A stretch of 64,000 bases of DNA from Hymenobacter guriensis (GTDB lineage Bacteria > Bacteroidota > Bacteroidia > Cytophagales > Hymenobacteraceae). The translations under genes were made by a program, and so were the position numbers. Positions 43,721-52,766 of this stretch are shown piece after piece. The notes under the pieces were generated by a model that was not told the DNA's origin, searched no databases, and saw only the letters and a program-made list of their open reading frames with translations. Where the stretch lies: NCBI RefSeq assembly GCF_015773195.1, contig NZ_JADWYK010000013.1, positions 1 to 64,000 on the forward strand, read 5' to 3'. Numbering within the stretch: position 1 is the first letter of the stretch; the number at the start of each line of letters is the position of its first letter.

Positions 43721-43748
43721 GTCATGCCCTGGCTGCGGTCGGCATGAC
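43721..43748. repeat. Short palindrome between regulator and kinase genes
   Basis: GTCATGCC (43721-43728) and GGCATGAC (43741-43748) with a 12-base loop. The wording resembles the GTCATGCTGAGC element near 24340, so it may be a reduced copy of that repeat. Confidence 0.45.
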
Positions 43749-43768
43749 TTCTATTAACGCTTTCCCGA

Positions 43769-45067
43769 ATGACGCTACGTCTTAAATTCCTGCTGTTTGC
43801 CTTTCTGATTCATGGCCTGCTGCTGGGGCTTACGTGGCAGGTGCTGCGCCAGCATACAGTCTGGTTTATCGGGGCAGAGGTGCTGCTGGTGGTATCAGTT
43901 ATCCTCACGGTGCAGCTGTACCGGGATTTTGTGCGGCCATTTCAGCTGATTGCGGCCGGTACGGAAGCTATTCGGGCCAAGGACTTCTCCACTAAGTTTG
44001 TGCCCGTGCAGCAGCGCGAGATGGACCAGCTGATTGACGTGTACAACCACATGATTGATGCGCTGCGCCAGGAACGCATTACCCAGCACGAAAAAAGCTT
44101 TCTGCTGGAGCATCTCATTCAGGCCTCGCCGGCTGGTATCCTGCTGCTGGATTTCGAGGGTCGGATTGAGTCGGTGAACCCGGCGGCGGCGCGGCTGCTG
44201 CGAGTGCCGGCCGCCGCGCTGGTAGGCCAGCTGCCCGCCGCCCTGCCCGGCGACTGGGGCGTGGCCCTGGGCAGCCTCCAGCCGGGCCAGCCCCAGGCCG
44301 TGCAGCTTTCGGGCATGCAGAGCTACCGCGCCCACGCCTCCCACTTCATTGACCGGGGCTTCACCCGCTACTTTATCGTGCTGGAAGAGCTAACCCAGGA
44401 TATCATCCGCCAGGAAAAGCAGGCCTACGAAAAGCTGATCCGGATGATGTCGCACGAGGTGAATAACTCCATCGGGGCCGTCAACTCCATTCTGCAGAGC
44501 TTCCACTACTACGCTCCCCAGCTAACCCAGGAAGACCGCGCCGACTTCACCGAGGCCCTGGATGTATCCGTGACGCGCGGCACGCACCTGGCCAACTTCA
44601 TTGCCAACTTTGCCCACCTGGTGCGCCTGCCCCCGCCCGTGCGCCGTCCGGTAGATGTGCACGAGCTGCTAAAATCAACCTGCCGCCTGCTGCAGGTGCA
44701 GAGCGAGAAGCGCCGTATCCGCTGGCACTGGCAGCTTACCGAGGGGCCGCTATTCGTAAACCTCGATGCCCAGCAGCTGGAGCAGGCCCTGCTCAACATC
44801 GGTAAAAATGCTTTAGAGGCTATAGGTGAAGACGGCAACGTGTGGGTGCGCACCACGGCCCAGCCGCCCACCGTCATCATCGAAAACGACGGGCCCGGCA
44901 TTCCGGCTGAGGTGCAGCGCCACCTGTTCACGCCCTTCTACAGCACCAAGCCCGACGGGCAGGGCATCGGCCTCACCCTCATCCGCGACATTCTGCTCCA
45001 GCACGAGTTTGCCTTCACGCTGCAAACCGAAGAAACCGGCCGCACGGCTTTTGCTATTCGGTTTTAG
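43769..45067 (+). CDS. NtrB/NtrY-like sensor histidine kinase
   Basis: 432 residues. Two membrane helices near the N-terminus (about 7-25 and 30-50) with almost no periplasmic loop between them, then a HAMP-like linker, a PAS domain (about 105-190: LLEHLIQASPAGILLLDFEGRIESVNPAAARLL), an H-box with His229 (MMSHEVNNSIGAVNSIL) and an ATPase domain (ALLNIGKNALEAI, DGPGIPAE, GQGIGLTLIRDI). With so small a periplasmic part, it probably senses within the membrane or cytoplasm. It pairs with the regulator encoded 69 bases upstream. Confidence 0.9.
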   Translation: MTLRLKFLLFAFLIHGLLLGLTWQVLRQHTVWFIGAEVLLVVSVILTVQLYRDFVRPFQLIAAGTEAIRAKDFSTKFVPVQQREMDQLIDVYNHMIDALRQERITQHEKSFLLEHLIQASPAGILLLDFEGRIESVNPAAARLLRVPAAALVGQLPAALPGDWGVALGSLQPGQPQAVQLSGMQSYRAHASHFIDRGFTRYFIVLEELTQDIIRQEKQAYEKLIRMMSHEVNNSIGAVNSILQSFHYYAPQLTQEDRADFTEALDVSVTRGTHLANFIANFAHLVRLPPPVRRPVDVHELLKSTCRLLQVQSEKRRIRWHWQLTEGPLFVNLDAQQLEQALLNIGKNALEAIGEDGNVWVRTTAQPPTVIIENDGPGIPAEVQRHLFTPFYSTKPDGQGIGLTLIRDILLQHEFAFTLQTEETGRTAFAIRF

Positions 45068-45099
45068 GGCTCCCCGATTTTGTTTCGGTCGCGGTAGTA

Positions 45100-45375
45100 T
45101 TCTTCACCCGGGGGGCCGAACTCCTCGTGGTTGGGGCTATACCCAAACGGCGCAATACTGCTACGCCTGCGGCAGGGGCCCACTGCGGCCAAGCCCAGCA
45201 GCTCTTGGCCGAACGCCACTCGCAGCGCAGCATCGTGCGTATGACCGGAGTAGCGGGCACGACGGTAGCCATACCGGCAAAAAGCGCAGTTAGTGCGCCC
45301 GGCATTGCCGCACCCACGGCCGGAACAAAGTATAGACAGGCGACGGGCCTCCTTTACTTAAGAGCCTCTCCATAG
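45100..45375 (+). pseudogene. Remnant of an IS1-like transposase (InsA-type)
   Basis: QYCYACGR (45153-45176) and LLAERHSQRSIVRMTGVAG (from 45202) match the zinc-knuckle and HTH parts of IS1-type InsA proteins (pattern QxYxCxxCGR, then LxxERxSxRxIxRxTGVxxxTV). They lie in different frames and lack flanking ends, so this is a decayed insertion. It fills most of the otherwise geneless 45068-45441. Confidence 0.55.
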
Positions 45376-45441
45376 CTGTTAGGCGGGCGAACCTCGTATG
45401 CAGGAACGCAGTATTTCCTGCTCACGCCTATCGAGGATCAT

Positions 45442-46254
45442 ATGAATGCATTACAACGACACCACGTCCGCGTATCCGGAACTGGGCATCAGGTTATGGT
45501 TTTTGTGCACGGCTTTGGCTGCGACCAGCAGATGTGGCGCCTGGTAGCCCCGGCCTTTGAGGCGGAGTACCGCGTGGTGCTGCTGGATCTGGTAGGCGCC
45601 GGCAACTCCGACCTGACAGCCTACGCCCCTGCCCGCTACAGCACCCTGGCCGCGCACGCCGAAGACGTGCGCGAAGTTCTTGAGGCGCTGGATGCGCACG
45701 AGGTGATATTCGTGGGGCACTCCGTGAGTGCCATGATTGGGGTACTAGCGGCGGCGCAGGAGCCCACGCGGTTTTCCCGGCTCATTCTCGTAGGCCCTTC
45801 GCCACATTACCTCAACGAGGCCGGCTACCCCGGCGGCTTCGAGCTGGGAGACATTGAGGAACTGCTGGAAGCTATGGACAGCAACTACCTCGGCTGGTCG
45901 GCCGCGTTTGCGCCCGTAGTGATGGATACGCCCGATCAGCCGGCGCTGACGGCCGAACTTACCAACAGCTTTTGCCGCACCGACCCGGCCATTGCCCGGC
46001 ATTTCGCCCGGGTAACGTTCCTGGGGGATAACCGGGCAGACCTGCCTGGCGTGCGCACTCCAGCGCTGATTCTGCAGAGTGCCCGCGACCTGATTGCGCC
46101 GCTGGCCGTGGGGGCCTATGTACACCATCAACTGGCCGGCAGCAAGTTAGTTGTGCTGAACACCTCGGGCCACTGCCCCCACGTTAGCGCCCCTGAAGCT
46201 ACCGTGGCGGCCATGCGGGGCTACCTGCAGGAAACGCACCCGCTCCCCGTATGA
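45442..46254 (+). CDS. RsbQ-like alpha/beta hydrolase
   Basis: 270 residues. The fold resembles Bacillus RsbQ, with the words GHSVSAMIG, VGPSPHYLNEAGYPGGFE, NYLGWSAAFAPVVMDTPDQP and FCRTDPAIARHFARVTFLGDNRADL. The catalytic triad is in place: Ser94, Asp216, His244, against Ser96, Asp219, His247 recalled for RsbQ. RsbQ is needed for RsbP phosphatase in the energy-stress route and is kin to plant karrikin/strigolactone receptors. Its stop overlaps the start of a PAS histidine kinase gene (ATGA), so the two are translationally coupled and probably act together. Confidence 0.88.
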   Translation: MNALQRHHVRVSGTGHQVMVFVHGFGCDQQMWRLVAPAFEAEYRVVLLDLVGAGNSDLTAYAPARYSTLAAHAEDVREVLEALDAHEVIFVGHSVSAMIGVLAAAQEPTRFSRLILVGPSPHYLNEAGYPGGFELGDIEELLEAMDSNYLGWSAAFAPVVMDTPDQPALTAELTNSFCRTDPAIARHFARVTFLGDNRADLPGVRTPALILQSARDLIAPLAVGAYVHHQLAGSKLVVLNTSGHCPHVSAPEATVAAMRGYLQETHPLPV

Positions 46255-47453
46255 AACTGGACAGTGACGAGCCGGAGCTGCCCCATCGTTTGGACTTGCG
46301 CCTGACCCAGGAAAGCGCCGAAGACCTGTACGAGCAAGCGCCCTGCGGCTACTGCTCCTGCCTGCCCGACGGCACCCTGGTCAAGCTCAACCAGACCCTG
46401 CTGGCCTGGCTTGGCTACGCCCGCGAGGAAGTGGTGGCGCGCCGTACCCTGCAGCACTTACTGACCATTGGCGGGGCCCTGCACTTTGAGATGCACGGGA
46501 TGCCGCTGCTGCTGCTGCAGGGGTATGTGCGCGAACTAAGCTATCAGCTGCGCCGCAAGGACGGCACCAGCTTGCCCGTGCTGCTGAACGCTGATTTAGT
46601 GCGCGACTGGGACGGCTCACCGCTGGTGCTGCGCATCATGCTCGTTGACATCACCGACCGGCGGCAGTACGAGCTGGAACTGCGGCGAACCAAAAACCTG
46701 GCCGAGCAACAGCGGGAGCAGCTGGCCCAGGCCAATACGGCCCTGCAAACGAGCAATGAGCAGCTGCGGCGTGCCAACGTGGACCTGGACAGCTTTATCT
46801 ACTCCGCCTCGCACGATCTAAGGCTGCCCATCACCAATATCGAAGGTCTGGTACAGCTGCTGCGGGAGCAGCTGGCAGAAGACCCGGGACTGACCCGGGA
46901 GCTGCAGCCCGTGCTTGCCATGATGCAGGAGTCGGTGGAACGGTTCAAGCGAACCATCGAATACCTGAGCGACGTGACCAAGCTGCAGAAAGAACACGCG
47001 CCGCCTACCACCGATGTGCCGCTGTGGCCGGTGGTAGAAGATGTACGCCAGGACCTGGAGCCGCTCATTGCCGCTACCGGGGCCACGCTCGAGGTGGATG
47101 TGGCTTCCTGCCCCACCGTGCCGTTTTCCACCAAGTACCTGCGCTCCGTGGTCTACAACCTGCTTAGCAATGCGCTCAAGTTCCGCCACCCCGACCGTGC
47201 GCCGCGGGTCCAGATCCGGTGCCGTAGCGAGGCGGCAAACGTTGTGCTGGAGGTGCAGGACAACGGCCTGGGCATCAAGGAAGCCCACCATGCCGAACTA
47301 TTTATCATGTTCCGGCGCCTGCACAACCATGTGGAAGGCTCAGGCATCGGCCTGTTCATGGTTAAGCGTAGCGTGGAAAACCAAGGGGGCAAGGTGGAGG
47401 TGCGCAGCACGCCCGGGGTAGGCTCAACCTTCACGGTCTACTTCCCGCGTTGA
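46251..47453 (+). CDS. PAS-domain sensor histidine kinase paired with the RsbQ-like hydrolase
   Basis: 400 residues, no membrane helix. An N-terminal PAS domain (about 20-140: DLYEQAPCGYCSCLPDGTLVKLNQTLLAWLGY, VLRIMLVDITDRRQ), a short coiled coil (145-180), the H-box with His188 (SASHDLRLPITNIEGLVQLL) and an ATPase domain (LLSNALKFRHPDR, DNGLGIKEAH, GSGIGLFMVKRSVENQGG). In Bacillus the RsbQ partner is RsbP, a PAS plus PP2C phosphatase; here the output is a kinase. No response regulator adjoins it. Confidence 0.88.
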   Translation: MKLDSDEPELPHRLDLRLTQESAEDLYEQAPCGYCSCLPDGTLVKLNQTLLAWLGYAREEVVARRTLQHLLTIGGALHFEMHGMPLLLLQGYVRELSYQLRRKDGTSLPVLLNADLVRDWDGSPLVLRIMLVDITDRRQYELELRRTKNLAEQQREQLAQANTALQTSNEQLRRANVDLDSFIYSASHDLRLPITNIEGLVQLLREQLAEDPGLTRELQPVLAMMQESVERFKRTIEYLSDVTKLQKEHAPPTTDVPLWPVVEDVRQDLEPLIAATGATLEVDVASCPTVPFSTKYLRSVVYNLLSNALKFRHPDRAPRVQIRCRSEAANVVLEVQDNGLGIKEAHHAELFIMFRRLHNHVEGSGIGLFMVKRSVENQGGKVEVRSTPGVGSTFTVYFPR

Positions 47454-47564
47454 GGGCCAGGTGGAGGGCGGGTCAGCAAACGAGTGCCTCCCAACTAACA
47501 CCCCATCAGCGAAAGATGGACGGCCTTTTCTCCGCTGATGTGCTTGGTGCTTATGGGTGCCGCG

Positions 47565-48659
47565 TTACTGAGCTGCCTGGTACAAACTCTTCAGCAGGCT
47601 GCCCTGGGGCTTGTCGCCGGTCAGTTCCCAGAACATGATGCCGCCGAGCTGTTTTTTTCGCGCATACCGGGTCTTGAGTTGAAGGGACTGTGCATCATCG
47701 AAGGTGGCAAACTCCTGCCGTTGCGCACTGTAGGCATACGGGGCCTGAGCTACCTCATCCCAGTAGAAAGCGAAGCCCCGGGCAGCTGATAGACTGTCGG
47801 CAAAGTCCCTGTAGTTGACGGCCTGCTTGAATGTGCCTGCTTGCTGCAGGCCCTGTTGGCGGTTGGGCACCCCGCGAAACACCCGCGCGTAAAAGGCCGC
47901 GCCAATGACAACCTTACCGGGAGCCACCCCCACCGAGTCCAGAAAACGCACCCCGTCATCCACCGAAGGAACCTGCTGTGGGGTGGAATACAACGGTGTG
48001 TGGTGCCCCGTAGTGGTGCTGTAGCCGTTGACCAGGTCGTAGCTCATCAGGTGCACGCGGTCGACCAGCGGCATCACGGCCGGCCACTCCACGGCGTGCT
48101 GCAGGTACTCACGGAAGCCCCCGGCGGCAAAGCTAATTTCGTAGCGGTTGCCCAACGTAGTGCGTAGCGCCTGCACCAGCAGCGTGAAATTGTGGCGGTC
48201 TTCGGGGGTGAAGCGGTGGCCGGGAGGACCGGCAACGGCCGGGTATTCCCAGTCCAGGTCGATGCCGTCGGTACGGGTGGCGGTTAGCACTTCCTTCACG
48301 GAGGCCGCAAAGGCCATGCGGCCCTGGTAGGTGGCAAATACCTCCGAGCAGGTTTCACAGCCGCCCCAGCCACCCAAAGACAGCAGCACTTTCAGCTGCG
48401 GATGCTGGGCCTTGAGGGCCACTAGTGCGGCCACCGTGGCCTGATCCTGCGGCTTGTCAAAGGCAAAGCTCGTACCCTTCAGGTGCAGGAAGCTGTAGAT
48501 GATGTGCGTGAGCTTTTGCGTTGGGTAAGGTCGAAAAGCAGTTGCGTCGCCCGCGTAGTAGGCAATGATAGCGAGGCCCGGCTCCGGGGCCGTACCAGCA
48601 GGAGGCGTGGGCCGGCACCCAGTCAAGAGCAGCAAGGCTAAGTACAAAATAGTTCGCAT
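47565..48659 (-). CDS. Glycoside hydrolase family 18 lipoprotein (chitinase-like)
   Basis: 364 residues from the ATG at 48659. The signal peptide ends LLLTGC, a lipobox, so it is probably surface- or periplasm-anchored. The TIM-barrel pattern is clear: THIIYSFLHLKG, LLSLGGWGGCETCSEVF, the DxxDxDxE motif DGIDLDWEYP with catalytic Glu138, and later VHLMSYDLVNG and GFAFYWDE. It should cleave chitin- or peptidoglycan-type N-acetylglucosamine chains; exact substrate unknown. A promoter candidate lies at 48695-48725. Confidence 0.9.
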   Translation of the reverse strand: MRTILYLALLLLTGCRPTPPAGTAPEPGLAIIAYYAGDATAFRPYPTQKLTHIIYSFLHLKGTSFAFDKPQDQATVAALVALKAQHPQLKVLLSLGGWGGCETCSEVFATYQGRMAFAASVKEVLTATRTDGIDLDWEYPAVAGPPGHRFTPEDRHNFTLLVQALRTTLGNRYEISFAAGGFREYLQHAVEWPAVMPLVDRVHLMSYDLVNGYSTTTGHHTPLYSTPQQVPSVDDGVRFLDSVGVAPGKVVIGAAFYARVFRGVPNRQQGLQQAGTFKQAVNYRDFADSLSAARGFAFYWDEVAQAPYAYSAQRQEFATFDDAQSLQLKTRYARKKQLGGIMFWELTGDKPQGSLLKSLYQAAQ

Positions 48660-48694
48660 GGGTATGGTCAGCAACGAGTAGGAGCAAGCGCCCC

Positions 48695-48725
48695 CGAATG
48701 TAAGGGCCTGGATTCAGGAACCCAA
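48695..48725 (-). promoter_or_regulatory. Predicted promoter of the GH18 gene (TTG-N20-TACATTCG)
   Basis: On the minus strand, TTG (48723-48725), 20 bases, TACATTCG (48695-48702), which differs from TAnnTTTG by one base. About 36 bases before the ATG. Confidence 0.4.
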
Positions 48726-48842
48726 TGCTGCTGGCAGAACAGCAATAGCTCAAGCAAGCGGAAGCGGTGTTTCGTTTGGGAGCATCAGACTCACCTTTCC
48801 ATGGGCCTCTGCACATAAAGCATATGTTGGCCGGGGAGGGCA

Positions 48843-50282
48843 TTATCGACGTTTCACCGGGAGCTTGGGTTTGCTGGCGGGAGTACTGCCCTCGGGTACT
48901 ACCTGACCATTGCGGTAGGTTTTCTTCTCCTGGATGGTTGTGCCGTCGGCAGCGAAATACGTCCAGGTGCCGGTTTCCCGGTCGTTGCGGAAAGTGCCGG
49001 TAACTTCAGGCGTACCATCTTCGCGCAGCTGGCGGTAGGCCCCGGTGCGCAGGCCCTTCAGGTAAGTGGTTTCGGCTTTCAGCTTGCCCGAGGGGTAATA
49101 TTCGGGACTCAGGCCGGTGACTTTGCCGTTCTCGAACGTTTTTTTGCGCTGGACCGTGCCGGACGGAAAGTAAGTGAGCTGCTCGCCGGCGAGGCGGCCG
49201 TTGAGGTAGGTTTCCTGCAGCTGTACTTGTTTGGTATCGGGGAAATACGTGCGCCAGAGGCCGCTGGGCTGGCCGTTTTTATACAGCTGCTCGGCCTGCA
49301 CGGCGCCGGCAGGCGTGTAGATGGTTATTTTCCGGTCGCGGGCCTGGTTGCTATATTCGGTTTTGCGCTCCAGTTTCCCGGTTTCGTAAAAATCTTCCTG
49401 CGTACCCTGCAGCACGCCCTGGCGGTACTGCTGAGTGCTTCTGATGCCGCCGCTTTCGTAGTAGGTTTTCACCGGGCCATCGAGGTTGCTGGTGCCGCCG
49501 GCCAGCTTTTTGGCCTGGGCAGTGAGGTCGTCACCCAACGGATTCTTGATAGCGCGGCCCACGAGCGTGGCCGGCGCGTAGTTGCCCTCGGTGCGCAGCT
49601 TGCCCGAGCGGTAGTAGCTGCGGTAAGTGCCGTGGCCGGTACGGTCGGCAGCCACGTCGGTTTCCAGCTGGCCATTGTCGTAGTAGGTTTTGTAGGGCCC
49701 GGCCAGCAGGCCTTTGCTGAAGGTGCCTTCACTTTGCACCTGCCCGTTTTCGTAGTAGGTTTTCACCGGGCCGTTGGCCTGGCCGTTCTGGTAGGTTATT
49801 TCCGCCTTGATTTTGCCCGAGGCGTACAGCTCGCGCACGGCCCCGGCTGGCTGCCCGTTGGTGAGCGTGGTTTCCAGCTTCACTTCGCCGTTGGGGTGAT
49901 AGTAGCGTAGCGTGCCGGTGGGCTGGTCGTTGTCGTAGGAGCCTTCCTGGGCGGGTTTGCCGTTGGCATAGTACGTTTTGAACGTGCCCTGTCGTACGCC
50001 CTGCCGGTAAGTAACTTCCAGCCGCCGGCCGCCATCGGGGTGAAACTCCACGTAGGCCGAGTCGCGCTTGCCGGCCGCGTAGCGCGTCTGGGCTTCGAGC
50101 TTGCCGGAGCGGTAAAACCGCTTGTATGGGCCTTCCATCACGGTGTCGCGCCCCACCAGCGCCGAGTAGATTTCGCGCTTGCGGGTGTTGGTTGAGTCGA
50201 AATACGAGGTAAGGCGGCGCAGCTGCTGGGCCTGGGTAAAAGTGGCCGACAGCAGGAACAGCAAGACAAAAAGATGCTTCAT
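48843..50282 (-). CDS. Secreted YwqK/MORN-type repeat protein
   Basis: 479 residues from the ATG at 50282, signal peptide ending TQAQ. The body is about 17 repeats of roughly 23-25 residues of the form GxLExxxxYxNGxxxGxxxxYYxNG (EGPYKRFYRSGKLEAQTRYAAGKRDS, VKTYYENGQVQSEGTFSKGLLAGPYKTYYDNGQLE), a MORN-like pattern annotated in databases as toxin-antitoxin YwqK antitoxin. In Bacteroidota such proteins are usually secreted and not part of a toxin pair; no toxin gene is nearby. Function unknown. Confidence 0.8.
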   Translation of the reverse strand: MKHLFVLLFLLSATFTQAQQLRRLTSYFDSTNTRKREIYSALVGRDTVMEGPYKRFYRSGKLEAQTRYAAGKRDSAYVEFHPDGGRRLEVTYRQGVRQGTFKTYYANGKPAQEGSYDNDQPTGTLRYYHPNGEVKLETTLTNGQPAGAVRELYASGKIKAEITYQNGQANGPVKTYYENGQVQSEGTFSKGLLAGPYKTYYDNGQLETDVAADRTGHGTYRSYYRSGKLRTEGNYAPATLVGRAIKNPLGDDLTAQAKKLAGGTSNLDGPVKTYYESGGIRSTQQYRQGVLQGTQEDFYETGKLERKTEYSNQARDRKITIYTPAGAVQAEQLYKNGQPSGLWRTYFPDTKQVQLQETYLNGRLAGEQLTYFPSGTVQRKKTFENGKVTGLSPEYYPSGKLKAETTYLKGLRTGAYRQLREDGTPEVTGTFRNDRETGTWTYFAADGTTIQEKKTYRNGQVVPEGSTPASKPKLPVKRR

Positions 50283-50391
50283 AGCGGGAAGAACGCAAGA
50301 AAGTAGAAAGTATTTCGGGCCGCAGCCCACGCACGGGGCAACCGCAGGAAAAGTCGGGTTCAAGACAGTAAGAAACCCGAAAACCGCGGGC

Positions 50392-50430
50392 ACGCAAAAG
50401 CCCTGCCGCAACGTGCAGCAGGGCTTCAAC
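50392..50430 (-). terminator. Terminator after the thiolase gene
   Basis: AAGCCCTGC (50398-50406) and GCAGGGCTT (50418-50426) form a 9-bp stem; on the minus strand TTTT follows. It lies 65 bases after the thiolase stop. Confidence 0.75.
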
Positions 50431-50493
50431 AAAGCGAATCGTCCACAAAATCCGTGGAATCCGAAAAATCCGCGCGAATCCGTGGTTCTGTCG

Positions 50494-51675
50494 TTAGAGC
50501 TTCTCTACTACAATGCTGCTGGCACCGCCGCCGCCGTTGCAGATACCCGTCACGCCGATTTTGCCACCTTCATTGCGCAGCACGTTCACCAGCGTCGTCA
50601 CGATGCGGGCGCCGGAAGCACCCAGCGGGTGGCCCAGGCTCACGGCCCCGCCGTACACGTTTACCTTGGTGCCTTCCAGGTTCAGGAGCTTGTTGTTGGC
50701 CAAAGAAACCACTGAGAAGGCCTCGTTGATTTCGTAGAAATCCACTTCTGAAGCTTCTACGCCGGCGTTTTTCAGGGCCTTCGGAATGGCGAGAGAAGGC
50801 GTGGTCGTAAACCACTCCGGCGCCTGCTCGGCATCGGCGAAGCCCCGGATCAGTGCCAGCGGCTGCACACCTAGCTCCTCCGCCTTCTCGCGGCTCATCA
50901 GCAGCACGGCGGCAGCGCCGTCGTTGAGGGTGGAGGCGTTGGCCGCCGTTACGGTGCCTTCCTTGGTGAAAGCGGGCTTGAGGCCAGCAAACTTGGCGAA
51001 GTCTACCTTGGTGTATTCCTCGTCGTCGCTGATGACGGTTTCCTTGCCGCGCACGGTAATGGTCACGGGCACAATTTCATCCGTTTTCTTGCCCGCCTTC
51101 GCCGCCTCGGCGCTACGCTCGTAGCTCTGGCGGGCAAAGGCATCCTGCTCTTCGCGGCTGATGCCGTAGTGAGCGGCCGTAGCGTCGGCGGCGTTGCCCA
51201 TGGCGTAGTCGTGGTACGGGTCCCAAAGGCCGTCCCGCACCAGACCGTCAATCATCTGGCCGTGGCCATACTTGGCGCCAAAACGGGCTTTATCGAGGTA
51301 ATACGGCACATTCGACATGCTTTCCATGCCACCGGCCAGCACCACGTCGGCCTGGCCCAGCATGATGGCCTGAGCGCCCATCATAATGGCTTTGGTGCCC
51401 GAGGCACACACTTTGTTTACAGTGGTGCACTCCACGGTATCGGGCAGGCCGGCTTTCTTGGCCGCCTGGCGGGCCGGAGCCTGACCCAGGTTGGCCGAAA
51501 TGACGTTGCCCATAATCACCTGCTGCACGTGCTGGCCCTCAACGCCGGCTTTTTCCAGAGCACCTTTCAGCGCAATAGCGCCCAGCTCTGTAGCCGACAA
51601 CGACGACAGGCTGCCGCCGAATGAGCCGATGGGCGTGCGCACGGCCGCTACGATTACCACTTCTTTGATTTGCAT
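50494..51675 (-). CDS. Acetyl-CoA C-acetyltransferase (thiolase)
   Basis: 393 residues, normal length. The acyl-accepting Cys90 is in VNKVCASGTKAIMMGAQAI; the other signatures are NEAFSVVSLANN, GGAVSLGHPLGASGAR and ICNGGGGASSIV with the second catalytic Cys. It condenses two acetyl-CoA to acetoacetyl-CoA or the reverse. No fad or pha genes adjoin it, so the pathway is open. Confidence 0.92.
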   Translation of the reverse strand: MQIKEVVIVAAVRTPIGSFGGSLSSLSATELGAIALKGALEKAGVEGQHVQQVIMGNVISANLGQAPARQAAKKAGLPDTVECTTVNKVCASGTKAIMMGAQAIMLGQADVVLAGGMESMSNVPYYLDKARFGAKYGHGQMIDGLVRDGLWDPYHDYAMGNAADATAAHYGISREEQDAFARQSYERSAEAAKAGKKTDEIVPVTITVRGKETVISDDEEYTKVDFAKFAGLKPAFTKEGTVTAANASTLNDGAAAVLLMSREKAEELGVQPLALIRGFADAEQAPEWFTTTPSLAIPKALKNAGVEASEVDFYEINEAFSVVSLANNKLLNLEGTKVNVYGGAVSLGHPLGASGARIVTTLVNVLRNEGGKIGVTGICNGGGGASSIVVEKL

Positions 51676-51730
51676 AAAACGATTGGGTGGGATGGGGAAA
51701 GAACAAAAAGCCCACGAGGCTTTCCGGGGT

Positions 51731-51760
51731 TAAAAGTACGCACCTGCGCCGTACCATCAA
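51731..51760 (-). promoter_or_regulatory. Predicted thiolase promoter (TTG-N19-TACTTTTA)
   Basis: On the minus strand, TTG (51758-51760), 19 bases, TACTTTTA (51731-51738), close to the Bacteroidota consensus with a final A. Confidence 0.45.
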
Positions 51761-51797
51761 CGCCGGTTTGCTTACAACCCATCCGCGGGCTAAATGA

Positions 51798-52766
51798 TTA
51801 CCAGGCCGGTTTCGAGGAGGGAGCGGGCTTGGGTCCCTGGCGGGGCAGCTGCTGGATATATTGCTGCTCCGAGGCCCGCAGCGCATTCAGCAGCTGCTGG
51901 GCCTGGGCTGGTGTGAGCTGCATCTGCTGGAGGCGGGCGCGCTGGGTTTGCAGCTGGGTGGCATCGGCAGCCGCATTTTCGGCGCCGGGCTGGCGACTGG
52001 CGGTATTCGGGGTGCTGGTCGGCTGGTCGGTGGTGGGGTCGCCCAGGCCGCGTACGTTGCCCGGCTGCCGGCCCTGCGCCACCTGCTGCTCGGTACCCTG
52101 TCCGGGGTTGAGGCTGTTCGGATTAGCGTTGCCTGCGCCGCCGGTTTGGTTGGGCGTGCTGCGGCCCTGGGCGTTGGGTTGGCTTTGGGGCGGTTGCCGG
52201 GCGTCGTTCCGCGCCGGGTTGTCCCGCTGCCCGCTCTGCTCGTCGCCGGCCTGGGGTTTGGGTCGCTGCTCGTCGGAGTTGCTGACCTGGTCGGGGCCGT
52301 TGGGCTGGCCGGGAGGAGGCGTTCCGGGGTCGGGCCGGCGGGCTAGGTAGCGCATGACGGCTTCGTAATTGTAGCGGGCCGTGGCGTTGCGGGGGTTGGT
52401 GAGCAGGGCCTGCCGCAGCAGACGGGCCGCCTGGGCATAGTCGCCGCGCCGGGCCTGAAGCACCCCCAGTTGCTGCTGGGCCACGCTGCGCAGCGGGCGG
52501 TTGCGGCTGTTGAGCAGGCGGCTGTAGTAGGCGCGGGCCAGCACGGGCTGGTTGCCCTGCCAGGCGGCGTGGGCCAGGTTAAGCTCAAGGGCTTCCTCGG
52601 GCTGGCGCATAGCCGCCAGGGCGCGCTGATAGTGCTGCACGGCGGCGGCGTAGCGGTGGGCGCGGTAGGCCCGGGTGCCCGCCTGCACCGCTTCGTTGCG
52701 GACGCGAATGCCCGTGAGGCCGCCCCAGGTGGAAATCACCAATAATATGACAAACACGCTTCTCAT
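51798..52766 (-). CDS. TPR protein, BatC-like
   Basis: 322 residues. The N-terminal hydrophobic stretch is followed by tetratricopeptide repeats (about 30-130: AGTRAYRAHRYAAAVQHYQRALAA, ALELNLAHAAWQGNQPVLARAYYSRLL, VLQARRGDYAQAARLLRQALLTNP). The C-terminal half is a Pro/Gln/Asn-rich, low-complexity segment. Its start overlaps the end of the von Willebrand A gene by 4 bases. This BatB-BatC order is known from the Bat aerotolerance operons of Bacteroidota and spirochaetes. Confidence 0.78.
   Translation of the reverse strand: MRSVFVILLVISTWGGLTGIRVRNEAVQAGTRAYRAHRYAAAVQHYQRALAAMRQPEEALELNLAHAAWQGNQPVLARAYYSRLLNSRNRPLRSVAQQQLGVLQARRGDYAQAARLLRQALLTNPRNATARYNYEAVMRYLARRPDPGTPPPGQPNGPDQVSNSDEQRPKPQAGDEQSGQRDNPARNDARQPPQSQPNAQGRSTPNQTGGAGNANPNSLNPGQGTEQQVAQGRQPGNVRGLGDPTTDQPTSTPNTASRQPGAENAAADATQLQTQRARLQQMQLTPAQAQQLLNALRASEQQYIQQLPRQGPKPAPSSKPAW

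Noticed and set aside
48843..50282. Toxin-antitoxin module suggested by the YwqK repeat
   Set aside because: The protein has a signal peptide and no toxin gene beside it; the antitoxin label is only a family name.
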